From positions 186,001 to 250,000 of the forward strand of contig NZ_LQAQ01000098.1 of NCBI RefSeq assembly GCF_001583495.1: a DNA stretch of 64,000 nucleotides, read 5' to 3'. How positions within the stretch are numbered: position 1 is the stretch's first letter; every line of letters begins with the position of its first letter. The notes beneath the pieces were generated by a model that worked only from the letters and a program-made list of their open reading frames with translations, was not told the origin of the DNA and did no database searches. This stretch comes from Flammeovirga sp. SJP92. Lineage in GTDB: Bacteria > Bacteroidota > Bacteroidia > Cytophagales > Flammeovirgaceae. This document shows positions 1 to 9,533 of the stretch, one piece after another. A program made the position numbers and the translations under genes.

Positions 1-1007
1 CCTGTACATGAAAAAGAAACAAGTACTAATGTAAAGGCCATGAAGAATACGGCACCTAAACCACCTTTGTCCGATTGTTTATCCATTTTATTTACTAATG
101 AACTCGGCATTGTGATTTCGAACATACCGAAGAACGACATCGCAAAAACGATGAAAATTGTAAAGAAAAGGATATTTGGTAACCAGTGTGTTGAAATAGC
201 ATTAGCTACACTTGGGTCTCCTGCGAGAGGTGCTAAAACAGCTCCAAAGAAACCATAAATAGCAATAATTGAGAAACCATATAAGAATGCCTTTGACTTT
301 CCTCCACTCTGATTAGTGAAAAATGAAACCGTCAATGGAATCATTGGGAACACACAAGGAGTAAAAATAGCTGTAAGACCAAATATGAAAGCTGAAAGCA
401 TAAAACCAAATAAGCTTTCCTCAGTGTCTTGTCCACTTGAAGAAACAGCTTTGATTTCACCTTTTTCAACTTGCTCTACTTTTACTTCTTTCTTTACTTC
501 TGAATCAACAGCTTCTTCGACTTTTGCAATTTTAGCATCACCGAAAACAAAACTCTTGGCCAATGGAATACATTGCCCCGTTTCATCAGAACAGCTTTGG
601 CCAGAAATATTCGTTTCAATTTTAAAAGGAACTTCAAGTACTTTTAGTGTTTGAGTGAATTCACCATGTTTTTTAAAATAAGTGATATCACCTTCCCAAA
701 GTTCATCATATTTTTTCTTTGGGTTGACAGGAGTAAATTCTCCAGCAACTTCAAATGTATTGTTTAAAGTGTATTCTACTTCAGTAAGCATTGGTCCTAG
801 GTCAGGATCAAAATCTGAAGAATAGAGATACCAACCTTCTTTAATTTCCGCTTTATAAGTGATAGTAATAACTTCTCCCTTTTTTGGCGAATTGTTTGAA
901 AGTTCAGCACTCCATTTGACTGGGTTAATCAATTGAGCGTTTGTAGTAGATATTATTCCTATAAGGAACAATCCTATTAGATAAATTGATCGAAAAAATG
1001 TGTTCAT
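1..1007 (-). CDS. dsbD: DsbD-like thiol:disulfide interchange protein (3' end missing)
   Basis: The protein starts at 1007 (MNTFFRSIYLIG) with a signal peptide ending near TTNAQ and runs off the left edge. The N-terminal 180 or so residues resemble the periplasmic DsbD alpha domain, with a Cys pair in the motif SCSDETGQC (CX6C; CX5C in E. coli). A charged linker leads to a CcdA-type membrane domain, with TPCVFPMIP in the first helix and the start of a second Cys motif (VSFSCTG) at the edge. DsbD passes electrons from cytoplasmic thioredoxin to periplasmic thiols. The C-terminal thioredoxin-like domain, if present, lies outside the window. Family call is firm; whether it is full DsbD or a shorter relative cannot be seen. 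Confidence 0.88.
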   Translation of the reverse strand, partial: MNTFFRSIYLIGLFLIGIISTTNAQLINPVKWSAELSNNSPKKGEVITITYKAEIKEGWYLYSSDFDPDLGPMLTEVEYTLNNTFEVAGEFTPVNPKKKYDELWEGDITYFKKHGEFTQTLKVLEVPFKIETNISGQSCSDETGQCIPLAKSFVFGDAKIAKVEEAVDSEVKKEVKVEQVEKGEIKAVSSSGQDTEESLFGFMLSAFIFGLTAIFTPCVFPMIPLTVSFFTNQSGGKSKAFLYGFSIIAIYGFFGAVLAPLAGDPSVANAISTHWLPNILFFTIFIVFAMSFFGMFEITMPSSLVNKMDKQSDKGGLGAVFFMAFTLVLVSFSCT

Positions 1008-1025
1008 GTTGTTATAAAAATCGTT

Positions 1026-1337
1026 TTAGATCGTTTCTTCTCTTAATACAGAGCGGAACTGACTTACTTTCTCACCGAACTTCTGCTTGAGCTGGATATG
1101 CAAACTTTGTTCGTGTTGTCTCATAAAGCGATCTGCATTAGATAAGCTTTCCACATCAAGCATTAATGCAAAGTTACTTCCTGTAGCTTCTGCTTTTTCA
1201 GACAATAATTTCATCAGTTTGTGACTTTTAAAGCACTTGGTATTTGTTACTTCTGGAATGAAATAAGTTTTCATCCATTCTTTCCATGTAGAAAGCACTT
1301 CATCGTCTACATGAAAAGAGATATTATATATGATCAT
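1026..1337 (-). CDS. DUF4286 family protein
   Basis: 103 residues, compact, no signal peptide or membrane helix. It opens with MIIYNISFHVDDEV and has the W-x-x-W/M pattern, the phrase NFALMLDVES and a charged C-terminal helix. This matches the short DUF4286 family common in Bacteroidota, whose ferredoxin-like (dimeric alpha/beta barrel) fold is inferred, not seen. No function is known. It lies 18 bases upstream of dsbD on the same strand, so the two are probably co-transcribed. A role in redox or envelope work would be guilt by association only. Confidence 0.75.
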   Translation of the reverse strand: MIIYNISFHVDDEVLSTWKEWMKTYFIPEVTNTKCFKSHKLMKLLSEKAEATGSNFALMLDVESLSNADRFMRQHEQSLHIQLKQKFGEKVSQFRSVLREETI

Positions 1338-1936
1338 GGTATGTAATTTTTTGCAAAATAAAGAGTATCGTAATAATGTACTATTTTTTAAAATTCTTTT
1401 TCAATTTAATTACAATCAGGATCATCATTAAATTTCCTAAACCACCTAATTTATATGAATAATGAAATTTATTGACTACAAATATCAATTCAATTGAGTG
1501 AAAATTGATAGTTAATACTTCCTTGCTACTTGTACAAATTTCCTTTTGTTTACAACGTAAATGAATACGTTGTGTATTTTTATTGACTTATTCTAAGAAA
1601 TAGTGTAATCCATTGATGTGACTTATGTTGTAATACAACGTATATGCTCTAATGAAGTGCGTAATTAATTACGTATATAGCTTTTGTAGGTTTTTCATAT
1701 GTATGATCTAAGCTAGATATAACGCTTAAACTTGTCATGTTTATGTATAACTGAATGGAGTATTGGAACTTTTTAATTCAATTTAGGATTGATGATGTAA
1801 AGAATACTTTGTTTTTGGGTTGTATTATTTCACTTTTTCATTTTGAAGAAAATTTTAATCAAAATATTAAAATAAAAAAAGATCTTACATGGGAACTAAA
1901 ACGGAGTATTAGTCATATCGTAAAGAAATAGTGACT
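1338..1936. other. AT-rich intergenic region with short inverted repeats
   Basis: No ORF with convincing coding character. The segment separates the divergent DUF4286 and Hpt genes, so it should hold both promoters. ACAACGTA (1552-1559) and TACGTTGT (1566-1573) form an 8-bp inverted repeat, and ACAACGTA recurs at 1635-1642 inside a second small dyad (GTTGT-AAT-ACAAC, 1627-1639). These could be regulator sites or chance in AT-rich DNA. Confidence 0.4.
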
Positions 1937-2296
1937 ATGAAACCTAATTTTATTAAAACATACCTTACTATTCCTTTATTAAAGATGAAGATTTGGGAAG
2001 AAATTAAGACCTTTGCACAAGAAGAATATCAGCAACTATCGATCATAAAGTGTTTCCAAAGAGATTTTTATGATTTGATTTCTGAAGCGAGGGGAGGTAT
2101 AACTGAAAATAATCAGACTTTACTCCTCCAATCGTTACATACTTTAAAAGGTATAGCAGGAACAATAGGTGCGACTAGACTTCAGTTTATAACAAAAGAA
2201 GCGGAAGGTATGGCACGCATTGATAATGCTTTTATTGATGAGATAGAGCATTGTGGAAAAGTGTCCATAGATGCATTGAATAATCATTGTGGATAA
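1937..2296 (+). CDS. Stand-alone histidine phosphotransfer (Hpt) domain protein
   Basis: About 119 residues. The core motif [17 protein letters not shown] fits the Hpt signature HxLKGxxxxxG, and the phospho-accepting His is residue 68 from this start. Hpt proteins relay phosphate between hybrid histidine kinases and response regulators. I chose ATG 1937; a GTG six bases upstream (1931) is also in frame. The last 8 bases overlap the queG start, suggesting translational coupling. No kinase or receiver gene adjoins it; the nearest receiver is about 8 kb away. The N-terminal 40 residues ([14 protein letters not shown]) are not part of the core bundle. Confidence 0.8.
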   Translation: MKPNFIKTYLTIPLLKMKIWEEIKTFAQEEYQQLSIIKCFQRDFYDLISEARGGITENNQTLLLQSLHTLKGIAGTIGATRLQFITKEAEGMARIDNAFIDEIEHCGKVSIDALNNHCG

Positions 2297-3227
2297 GGTA
2301 AATCAGAAAGAAAAATATTCTAAATTAATAAAAGAAGAAGCACAAAGACTCGGTTTTTCTGAATGTGGAATTGCTAAAGCAGGTTTTTTGGAAGAGGAAG
2401 CAGATCCTTTAGAAAAATGGCTTAAAGCAGGAATGCATGGCGAAATGGGATATATGGCCAATCACTTTGATAAAAGATTAGACCCTACCAAGCTAGTAGA
2501 GGGGGCAAAGTCTGTAGTGATGCTTTCTTATAATTATTTCCCTGAAAAAGATTTAGCACAAGAAGGAAACTTCAAAGTGGCAAAGTATGCTTATGGAGAA
2601 GATTACCATTATGTGATAAAAAGAAAACTCAAAGATCTTGTGAAATTTATCAATGCTGAAATTGGTGAAGTAGAAGGTAGAGTTTTCGTAGATTCAGCTC
2701 CTGTTATGGAAAGAGCTTGGGCCAAAAAAGCAGGTTTAGGCTGGGTGGGCAAACATAGCTTACTTTTGAATAGAAAAATGGGTAGTTTCTTCTTTTTAGC
2801 TGAATTGATAATTGATTTAGAATTACAAGAAGATGCTCCTATCAAAGACTACTGCGGAACATGTACAAGATGTATTGATGCTTGTCCAACAGATGCTATT
2901 CCAGAAAAAGGTATTGTTGATGGAAGTAAATGTATTTCCTATTTGACGATTGAATTAAAAGAACAAATCCCAACGGAATTTCAGGGAAAAATGGAAGACT
3001 GGATTTTTGGCTGTGATATATGTCAAGATGTTTGTCCGTGGAACCGTTTTTCAAAACCACACAGCACCCCAGAGTTTTCTCCTCATGATCATTTAGGAGA
3101 AATGTCTAAAAATGATTGGAATGAAATCACCGATGAGGTCTTCAAAGAGATTTTCAGAAAGTCAGCCGTCAAGAGAACAAAATTGGAAGGCTTGAAGAGA
3201 AATATTATGTATGCACAAAAAAAGTGA
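2289..3227 (+). CDS. queG: Epoxyqueuosine reductase
   Basis: QueG reduces epoxyqueuosine to queuosine in tRNA, the last step of the pathway, using a cobalamin cofactor and two [4Fe-4S] clusters. The 312-residue protein shows the conserved [18 protein letters not shown] block, then two ferredoxin-like Cys clusters, [17 protein letters not shown] and [12 protein letters not shown]. The C-terminal HEAT-like extension of longer homologues is short, as in many Bacteroidota. The GTG start at 2289 lies inside the Hpt gene, giving an 8-base overlap. queA, an earlier step of the same pathway, is at 39.7 kb in this window. Confident. Confidence 0.95.
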   Translation: MDKVNQKEKYSKLIKEEAQRLGFSECGIAKAGFLEEEADPLEKWLKAGMHGEMGYMANHFDKRLDPTKLVEGAKSVVMLSYNYFPEKDLAQEGNFKVAKYAYGEDYHYVIKRKLKDLVKFINAEIGEVEGRVFVDSAPVMERAWAKKAGLGWVGKHSLLLNRKMGSFFFLAELIIDLELQEDAPIKDYCGTCTRCIDACPTDAIPEKGIVDGSKCISYLTIELKEQIPTEFQGKMEDWIFGCDICQDVCPWNRFSKPHSTPEFSPHDHLGEMSKNDWNEITDEVFKEIFRKSAVKRTKLEGLKRNIMYAQKK

Positions 3228-3252
3228 TCACCTTCTGGTTTAGGTGACCACT
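3225..3252 (+). terminator. Weak hairpin after queG
   Basis: GTGATCACC and GGTGACCAC pair as a 9-bp stem with one G-T pair just behind the queG stop. There is only a short T-rich tail, so it is a weak intrinsic terminator candidate. Confidence 0.4.
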
Positions 3253-3288
3253 ATTGTAATTTCTTTGTGTGAGTGAGTATGTTGTATT

Positions 3289-3495
3289 TTAGCCAACTAG
3301 TGCATACGAATTAATATGTTTGTTGCACTCGTTCTGAATTGTGAAGGCATACTTTGGAAAATTGGATTTTCCCCATGATCTTAAAGATAGAACCTCATTG
3401 ATCGATAGGATTCCCAAAGATTTGCGTAACTCCTTTAAAAATAAGTGTCTGTCAAACGACACTTTATTGAGAATTACCTTAGTATATTCAAGCAT
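3289..3495 (-). CDS. Small hypothetical protein (68 aa)
   Basis: Reads MLEYTKVILNKVSFD, then LFLKELRKSLGIL and LSLRSWGKSNFPKY. It is basic, probably helical, and has neither signal nor membrane helix. The pattern of a short N-terminal helix, KVSFDxxLFxKEL, then W recalls short cytosolic proteins of Bacteroidota, but I cannot name a family. A 61-aa ORF on the opposite strand overlaps it; this minus-strand reading is chosen because its residue pattern looks more protein-like. It is convergent with queG. Function unknown. Confidence 0.5.
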   Translation of the reverse strand: MLEYTKVILNKVSFDRHLFLKELRKSLGILSINEVLSLRSWGKSNFPKYAFTIQNECNKHINSYALVG

Positions 3496-3677
3496 GATCG
3501 GGTTTGTTTTTACTTGGTTGTCTTGAAAAATAAAAATTTCGGTTGAACAATTATTTTGACATCTGCTAATAAGTGTAACGCTAATATAGTGTATAAGTTA
3601 CATTTTTATTAGTTATAATTCATTTTTTTAAACTTTTTTCACAACTTTTCTTCCCTCGAATTATAGATATTTACGGT

Positions 3678-5156
3678 ATGAAAAGATCACTATTGAAATT
3701 TTTTACTTTTAAGGGTTCAATGCAACAAATTGGGCTTCTTGTATTTTGCTCAATGCTGTTGTCATTTTCTACTTATGCACAAACTGTAAGTATTGCAATT
3801 GGCAGAACAGAGATTGGTCAAAATGAAAATTTTGAAATCACTTTAACTGTTAAAAATGGTCGTCTGACCAAGTATTCTGAATTCCCAGATATTGAAGGTT
3901 TTGGAAAAGGTAGACCTTCTACATCAAGTCAGACTTCAATTATAAATGGGCAGGTTTCCACTCAGCAGAGTGTAGTTCAAATGTATCAACCAACAAAACA
4001 AGGTACATTTAAACTACCTCCTTTTAATATGTCTGTCAATGGTAAATCTGTAAGCAGTAATGGAGCCACTATCAAAGTAGGGCCAGCTGTGCAAAGGCAA
4101 GTTTATGATCCTTTTGCAGATTTCTGGGGAGGAGGATCATCAAGAAATCAACAACAAAATCAGCAATTTATTGATGTTGAAGCAGATGCATTTTTCTCAG
4201 TGAGTACTGACAAAAGCAGTGTTTATAGAGGAGAAGGTTTTAAAATGGACATCTCATTTTATGTAGCTGTAACCAACAGAGCCGAAATGGATTTCTATAA
4301 ATTGGATGAACAAGTGACAGAGATTTTGAAGAAAGTAAAACCTAAAAACTGTTGGGAAGAAAACTTCAATATTGAGTCAGTGCATTCTGAGTATGTAACA
4401 GTCAATGGAAAATCATACCGTCAGTACAAGATTTACGAAGCGATGTTCTATCCTTTGAATACTGAAGATATTGTAATTGAGCCAACGGAGCTTCAAATGA
4501 TTAAATATCAAGTGGCTCAGAGACAATCTTTCTTCGGGAGAAATAGTAAAGAAACAGTTGAAGTTTTCAAATCAAGAGGGAAAACTGTAAAAGTAAAACC
4601 TTTACCAGACAGTCAGTACAAGAGTATTGCCAGTGTGGGTAACTATCGTTTAAAACAAAAATTAAGTGAGACAGAGATCCAGACAGGAGAAAGTGTAACA
4701 CTTGACTTCAAAGTGGAAGGTGTTGGTAATATTTCATCAATCCGTGAGCCGGACTTAGTAGAGTCAGAAGATTTACTTTTCTATCCTCCAAGCGTTTCTC
4801 AAAACATCAAAAGAGCAAATGGCAAAGTGGTAGGTTCTAAGGAGTTTGTCTATTACATTGAGCCTCAAGAGCCAGGAGAATATGATTTGAAAGATTTTAT
4901 CAGTCTTACTATTTTCAATACAAAAACACGAAAGTATGAGACGCTGTATCCTGAAGGAAAAGTGATTGTGAAAGGTAAGAGTCTAAGAGATGCCAAAATT
5001 TCTAAAACGGATCTTGGATCTTTTTATGACGCTATGAAAAATGCAGACAACACCTTATTATCTATGGATAATACGCCGATGATTCAGATTATTTTGAACA
5101 TCTTTGTACTTATCGCATTGATTTTAACAGGCGTATTACTCTTTAAAAAGTTCTAA
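3678..5156 (+). CDS. batD: BatD family (aerotolerance) protein
   Basis: 492 residues: an N-terminal signal/anchor (residues about 15-36, ending STYAQ), several beta-rich Ig-like segments (VSIAIGRTEIGQNENFEITLTV), and a C-terminal transmembrane helix at about 468-488 followed by KKF. The FEGR/FPDIEGF-type start and the PRxYxVKP-like body match the BatD family (PF13584). Bat operons (with MoxR ATPase, BatA/B/C/E) are linked to oxygen tolerance in Bacteroides, but here no other bat gene adjoins. The protein is shorter than typical BatD (about 590 residues). Followed 11 bases later by a lipoprotein gene, so probably a two-gene unit. The mechanism is unknown. Confidence 0.82.
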   Translation: MKRSLLKFFTFKGSMQQIGLLVFCSMLLSFSTYAQTVSIAIGRTEIGQNENFEITLTVKNGRLTKYSEFPDIEGFGKGRPSTSSQTSIINGQVSTQQSVVQMYQPTKQGTFKLPPFNMSVNGKSVSSNGATIKVGPAVQRQVYDPFADFWGGGSSRNQQQNQQFIDVEADAFFSVSTDKSSVYRGEGFKMDISFYVAVTNRAEMDFYKLDEQVTEILKKVKPKNCWEENFNIESVHSEYVTVNGKSYRQYKIYEAMFYPLNTEDIVIEPTELQMIKYQVAQRQSFFGRNSKETVEVFKSRGKTVKVKPLPDSQYKSIASVGNYRLKQKLSETEIQTGESVTLDFKVEGVGNISSIREPDLVESEDLLFYPPSVSQNIKRANGKVVGSKEFVYYIEPQEPGEYDLKDFISLTIFNTKTRKYETLYPEGKVIVKGKSLRDAKISKTDLGSFYDAMKNADNTLLSMDNTPMIQIILNIFVLIALILTGVLLFKKF

Positions 5157-5167
5157 TTAAAGAAATC

Positions 5168-5986
5168 ATGAAGGGAAATTTCTCTCTATATATATTAAAA
5201 ACAGTTGTTGTACTATGCTTTTTCACTTCTTGTGAAAGGTTTGTGGATACATTTCCTCCGGTGATTGAATATTTTTTGATCAATGGCAATGACGGAAAGA
5301 ACGGCGAAGTAGATATAGATACTTTAAGTACAGACCTTGAAATAAGAGCCTTTTTCAGAGATGAAAGTGGAATGCTATCATACACTGTTTCTTTTGAATA
5401 TATAGGTGGAGATGATTCTCCGGGTTTAAGAGTACCAGCTTATCTCAATGATTTTGATACTTTCCCAGTTGCAGGAGCACAAACAGAAATCTTTAGAACC
5501 ATAAAAGTTGTTCCAGTGCCTGATTCTGACAACTCACATGTGGCAGGAACAGGAGAGTATAATGTACATATGGACGCTAAAGATGTGGCCTTGAACAATG
5601 CTCAAAGGGCCACAATTCCTATGGAATTCAGAAACTATTCACCTTTTTATAAATTCAAAGATTTTGAGACGGACAGTATCACAGGTCAAAAGGAAATGGA
5701 TTTTCCAATCAATTTCATGTTAGCAGATTTGGATAAAAATATGAATGAGTTTTCTATGCAGATGATCTTATTCATTTATGATCCTGATGATATTGAAAAT
5801 GGAGGTGTTCGAGATTCTACATTGCAAACATTTGATATTAGAGTACCTATTCCGGGAGAAGATTCTTTAATGTATACAGAATCGTTTGTATTTCCTGATA
5901 CAGGAAATTATGAATTACGAATGGTAGTTGGAGACGAAAGAAGAAATACAACGCCTGCAAACATTTTTATCCGTGTAGATAATTAA
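5168..5986 (+). CDS. Secreted lipoprotein with Ig-like fold (DUF4625-like)
   Basis: 272 residues. The first 22 form a lipoprotein signal peptide with lipobox CFFTSC, so the mature N-terminus is a lipidated Cys. The body begins DTFPPVIEYFLING and contains two beta-sandwich-like halves with D-x-G-N-x-N/D loops. The opening PPxIE and the phrase RDESGMLSYTV resemble DUF4625-type lipoproteins of Bacteroidota; that is a tentative family call. It lies 11 bases behind batD and ends before a strong terminator, so it is probably the second gene of that operon and acts in the envelope. Confidence 0.75.
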   Translation: MKGNFSLYILKTVVVLCFFTSCERFVDTFPPVIEYFLINGNDGKNGEVDIDTLSTDLEIRAFFRDESGMLSYTVSFEYIGGDDSPGLRVPAYLNDFDTFPVAGAQTEIFRTIKVVPVPDSDNSHVAGTGEYNVHMDAKDVALNNAQRATIPMEFRNYSPFYKFKDFETDSITGQKEMDFPINFMLADLDKNMNEFSMQMILFIYDPDDIENGGVRDSTLQTFDIRVPIPGEDSLMYTESFVFPDTGNYELRMVVGDERRNTTPANIFIRVDN

Positions 5987-6010
5987 TAGTAGGCTGTATC
6001 ATATAAAGAA

Positions 6011-6049
6011 AGACCTTCTGTAATGTAAAATTGCAGAAGGTCTTTTTTA
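6011..6049 (+). terminator. Intrinsic terminator after the batD operon
   Basis: A 10-bp perfect stem, AGACCTTCTG (6011-6020) with CAGAAGGTCT (6034-6043), followed by a T-run. The convergent era gene ends at 6068, so it may also help end that transcript. Confidence 0.9.
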
Positions 6050-6067
6050 TTGAATCACTTTTTGAGC

Positions 6068-6961
6068 TTAGTCATTTTTATAACCAAACATCTTTAAGCT
6101 TTTATCATTTTTTCTCCAGTCAGAGTCCACTTTTACATGTGTTTCAAGGAATACTTTTTTCTGGATAAATTTTTCCAATTCTTTTCTTGAATCAGCACCA
6201 ACGTGTTTCAGTTTGATTCCGCCTCTACCGATGATAATACCTTTTTGGCTTTCTCTTTCTACCATAATTGTAGCTTTGATTTTTACCATATCATCAGTTT
6301 CTTTATAGCTTTCTACAATCACCTCACAAGAATAAGGTACTTCTTCTTTGTAGTGCATAAAGATTTTTTCTCTGATGATTTCAGAAACAAAGAAACGCAT
6401 TGGTTTGTCTGTCAATTCTTCTTTGTCATAGAATGCCTCATGTTCAGGAAGTAGATTAAGAATTTCATCCAAAATGGCAGGGACATTAAATCCATGTAAA
6501 GCAGAAACAGGCATAATCACTTTAGGATTCAGCTTTTCTTGCCAATAAGTCACTTTTTTCAAGACATCATCTTGCTTTGCCTGATCAATTTTATTGATAA
6601 TGACAATGATTGGCGCTTTTGTTTTTTCAAGTTTTATAAGAGCATCTTTCTCTTTAAACGTCTCAAAAATATCTGTGACAAAAAGTACCACATCAGCATC
6701 ATTGAGTGAATTGTCCACAAAGTCCATCATAGACTCATGCAATTCGTACTTTGGATTGATGATACCAGGAGTATCTGAATAGACAATCTGATAGTCTTCA
6801 GAGCTCATAATTCCCATAATACGGTGTCGAGTAGTCTGTGCCTTGCTTGTAATAATGGAAAGCCTCTCTCCCACCAACTCATTCATCAATGTGGATTTAC
6901 CCACATTCGGTTTTCCTACAATACTCACAAAACCTGCTTTGTGCTTTTTCCCTTCACTCAT
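6068..6961 (-). CDS. era: GTPase Era
   Basis: Era is the essential GTPase that binds 16S rRNA near its 3' end during 30S subunit assembly. The 297-residue protein has the G1 loop GKPNVGKST at residues 16-24, TTRH in switch I, G3 DTPG, G4 NKID and an SALHG-type G5, followed by a C-terminal KH domain containing the GXXG-type loop of GIIIGRGGIKL. Length is normal. recQ lies 50 bases upstream on the same strand, so the two are probably transcribed together. Confidence 0.97.
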   Translation of the reverse strand: MSEGKKHKAGFVSIVGKPNVGKSTLMNELVGERLSIITSKAQTTRHRIMGIMSSEDYQIVYSDTPGIINPKYELHESMMDFVDNSLNDADVVLFVTDIFETFKEKDALIKLEKTKAPIIVIINKIDQAKQDDVLKKVTYWQEKLNPKVIMPVSALHGFNVPAILDEILNLLPEHEAFYDKEELTDKPMRFFVSEIIREKIFMHYKEEVPYSCEVIVESYKETDDMVKIKATIMVERESQKGIIIGRGGIKLKHVGADSRKELEKFIQKKVFLETHVKVDSDWRKNDKSLKMFGYKND

Positions 6962-7011
6962 GATAATGTTCTACTTAAATTATATAATGTTCAAAGTGTG
7001 CAAAAAATCCT

Positions 7012-9153
7012 TTACACACCCACAGTTCTATTAAAATGTGCCATACCAAAATAGATACAGCTGTATGGAAGTTCTCCATTAAAATAATCAAAAATTGCTT
7101 TTACTCCTTGATTAGCACCCACATTTCGAATGGCCTCAGCCACAGCTTCCAGTTGTTCTCCATTGATGAACTGGAAGATATCAATGTTGTACCCCATCTC
7201 ATATAAGGTAGCCAGGTGATTCATAATACTTTCATCCCTCAGCTTTCTTTGCTGGGCAATTTCATGAATTGTTAATCCTTTTTGATATAACTCATAAGTC
7301 AACAAAGGAGAGCTTCCTTTTATTTTGAATCCTTCTTTTGCCTTTGAAATGACATAATGAACAATCGCCCCGATAAACTCATTACCATACTTTCTTAGTT
7401 TGGTTTCACCAACACCAGATACCTTGATCATATCATGTACTGATATTGGCATCTTTTCAGCCATATCCGTAAGCGTAGCATCATTAAATACAACATAAGG
7501 AGGAATACTTTCCTTGTCTGCAATTTTCTTTCTGAGTACTCGAAGTGTTTCAAATAAATCCTGACGTAGTTGCTCTTTTGCTGTAACCTTTTTGGTAGGT
7601 GCTTTTGTCGATGGTGTTTCTTTGAATTGTGAAAGCTTCGCGAAATTAACAGGGAATTTACCCATTAACACATTCTCACCTGCTTTCGTTACTCTAAAAG
7701 TGTTATGATGGTCATAAGCAATCTCAATCAATCCAAGATTAAGCATTTGTTGTAGATACAATTGCCAGTGATCATAAGAAATATCATGACCAGCACCATA
7801 AGTTTTTATCTGATCAAACCCTTGGCGGATAAGATCTATCCTTCTGGAACCTCTTAAAATGTCAATCAACATACCGGCAGAAAGCGATTTATCCATTTCT
7901 CTTTGTGCTCTAATCACGGCAGACATTGCCTTTTGGGCGATGATTGTTCCATCAAACAGTTCTGGAGGGTTTCTACAAACATCACAATTGCCACAGTCTT
8001 TTTCTAAACTTTCTCCAAAGTAACTTAGTAGAATACGTCTACGGCAAGTTCTTGTCTCCGAGTATTGTTGCATTCTTTCCAGCTTAGAAAGCTGTAATTG
8101 AGACTGACCGCTATCTCCCACCATGTCTCTCAGTTGCATTACATCAGCAAATGTGTAAAAAAGTAAAGTATCAGACGGAAGTCCATCTCTACCAGCTCTA
8201 CCTATTTCCTGATAATACCCCTCCATATTTTTTGGGAGATTGTAGTGAACCACCCACCTTACATTGGGTTTGTCGATTCCCATACCGAAAGCAATAGTTG
8301 CACAGATAATTGGAATATCATCTTTAATAAAACCTTCCTGTACTCTAGCTCTCTCATTGGCAGGCATACCTGCATGATAATATAATGCGTTGTGTCCCGC
8401 TTTACGTAATTTTGTGGCGAGACTTTCAGTATTTTTTCTTGATAAACAATAGATGATTCCTGACTGATTGGGTCTTTCTGCCAGGAAATGTAATATTTTC
8501 TCTATTCTTTTCTGCCCCGCTTCCACTCTCAAACTCAGGTTAGGTCGGTCAAAAGATGAAATAAACATTCTTGGGTTGACCATTCCTAGTTGAATTGCAA
8601 TATCATTTCTCGTGGCTTTGTCAGCAGTGGCAGTCAAAGCAATAAATGATACATCTGGAAAACGCTGTCTTAAAGAAATAAGCTTGGTGTATTCTTGTCT
8701 GAAGTCGTGCCCCCATTGAGAAATACAGTGTGCTTCATCAATAGCAATAAAGCTGATGTAAACTCTAGAAAGAAAATCTAAGAATTGGGGTGTTAGTAAT
8801 TTTTCAGGAGAGATATAGAGCAGTTTCAGTCTTTCGTTAATAAGATCTTCTTCTACTTCTCTCATTTCTGTATATGATTGCGTACTGTTCAAGAAAGCGG
8901 CAGGTACACCATTGGCTTTAAGGTTTTCAACCTGATCTTTCATGAGTGCAATCAATGGAGAAATTACAATGGCTACTCCTTGAGAAATAATTCCGGGTAT
9001 TTGATAGCAGATTGACTTACCTCCTCCAGTGGGCATTAAGACAACCGTATCTTGTTTTGCAAGTACATTCTGGATAATGTCCTCTTGCATTGGTCTGAAT
9101 CGGTCATACCCAAAATATTGTTTTAGGGCATGTTGAGCAGTTGAGATATCCAT
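7012..9153 (-). CDS. recQ: ATP-dependent DNA helicase RecQ
   Basis: RecQ is a 3'-5' helicase acting in recombination and fork repair. The 713-residue protein shows, in order, RFRPMQEDII (motif 0), Walker A TGGGKSICYQ, DEAHCISQWGHDFR (motif II with aromatic-rich loop), motif III ALTATAD, motifs V-VI ending QEIGRAGRDG, and a zinc-binding C-x-C-x-x-C region (CGNCDVC). Then come a winged helix, an HRDC domain near residues 520-600, and a further C-terminal helix-turn-helix domain (LTIHEIAQQRKLRDESI). The extra domain makes it longer than E. coli RecQ (about 610) and matches the long Bacteroidota type. Confidence 0.96.
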   Translation of the reverse strand: MDISTAQHALKQYFGYDRFRPMQEDIIQNVLAKQDTVVLMPTGGGKSICYQIPGIISQGVAIVISPLIALMKDQVENLKANGVPAAFLNSTQSYTEMREVEEDLINERLKLLYISPEKLLTPQFLDFLSRVYISFIAIDEAHCISQWGHDFRQEYTKLISLRQRFPDVSFIALTATADKATRNDIAIQLGMVNPRMFISSFDRPNLSLRVEAGQKRIEKILHFLAERPNQSGIIYCLSRKNTESLATKLRKAGHNALYYHAGMPANERARVQEGFIKDDIPIICATIAFGMGIDKPNVRWVVHYNLPKNMEGYYQEIGRAGRDGLPSDTLLFYTFADVMQLRDMVGDSGQSQLQLSKLERMQQYSETRTCRRRILLSYFGESLEKDCGNCDVCRNPPELFDGTIIAQKAMSAVIRAQREMDKSLSAGMLIDILRGSRRIDLIRQGFDQIKTYGAGHDISYDHWQLYLQQMLNLGLIEIAYDHHNTFRVTKAGENVLMGKFPVNFAKLSQFKETPSTKAPTKKVTAKEQLRQDLFETLRVLRKKIADKESIPPYVVFNDATLTDMAEKMPISVHDMIKVSGVGETKLRKYGNEFIGAIVHYVISKAKEGFKIKGSSPLLTYELYQKGLTIHEIAQQRKLRDESIMNHLATLYEMGYNIDIFQFINGEQLEAVAEAIRNVGANQGVKAIFDYFNGELPYSCIYFGMAHFNRTVGV

Positions 9154-9352
9154 TGAAAAGTTTTTTTGTCAAAATATTTACGCAAGTTACTATGAAGTTG
9201 ATAGCTATACAAAAATGCCTATCATTTAATAACTATAGTTTTCAATTGACGATCAGCATCAAAAATGTTTTAGAGTTTTAATTCATTCAAATGTAATATT
9301 TTCAAAAAATAACCTTAATCAGGTCATAAAAATATTAAATCCATAATTTGAT

Positions 9353-9372
9353 CACCGAAACCGGTTTCGGTG
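9353..9372. promoter_or_regulatory. Perfect 20-bp palindrome (possible operator)
   Basis: CACCGAAACC followed directly by its exact reverse complement GGTTTCGGTG. The core GAAACCGGTTTC with a central CG resembles LacI/GalR-family operators. It is the only GC-rich patch in the surroundings. It lies 200 bases upstream of recQ (minus strand) and about 160 bases before the RNA candidate, so its target gene is uncertain. No LacI-type regulator is in the window. Confidence 0.55.
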
Positions 9373-9533
9373 TAGAAAATACAATTACTCTACTAAATCT
9401 ATAGTCTAATTCAACGAGTGCATAGTGTTTTGATTATAAATTAGATACAAATCAGTATTTTTATTCGAAAAGTTTAAAATAATACGTTGATTATTTGCGA
9501 AATAGTCAATATTATAATATGTTTACAGTCAAG

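Noticed and set aside
3341-3526. 61-residue plus-strand ORF
   Set aside because: Overlaps and mirrors the more convincing minus-strand small gene at 3289-3495.
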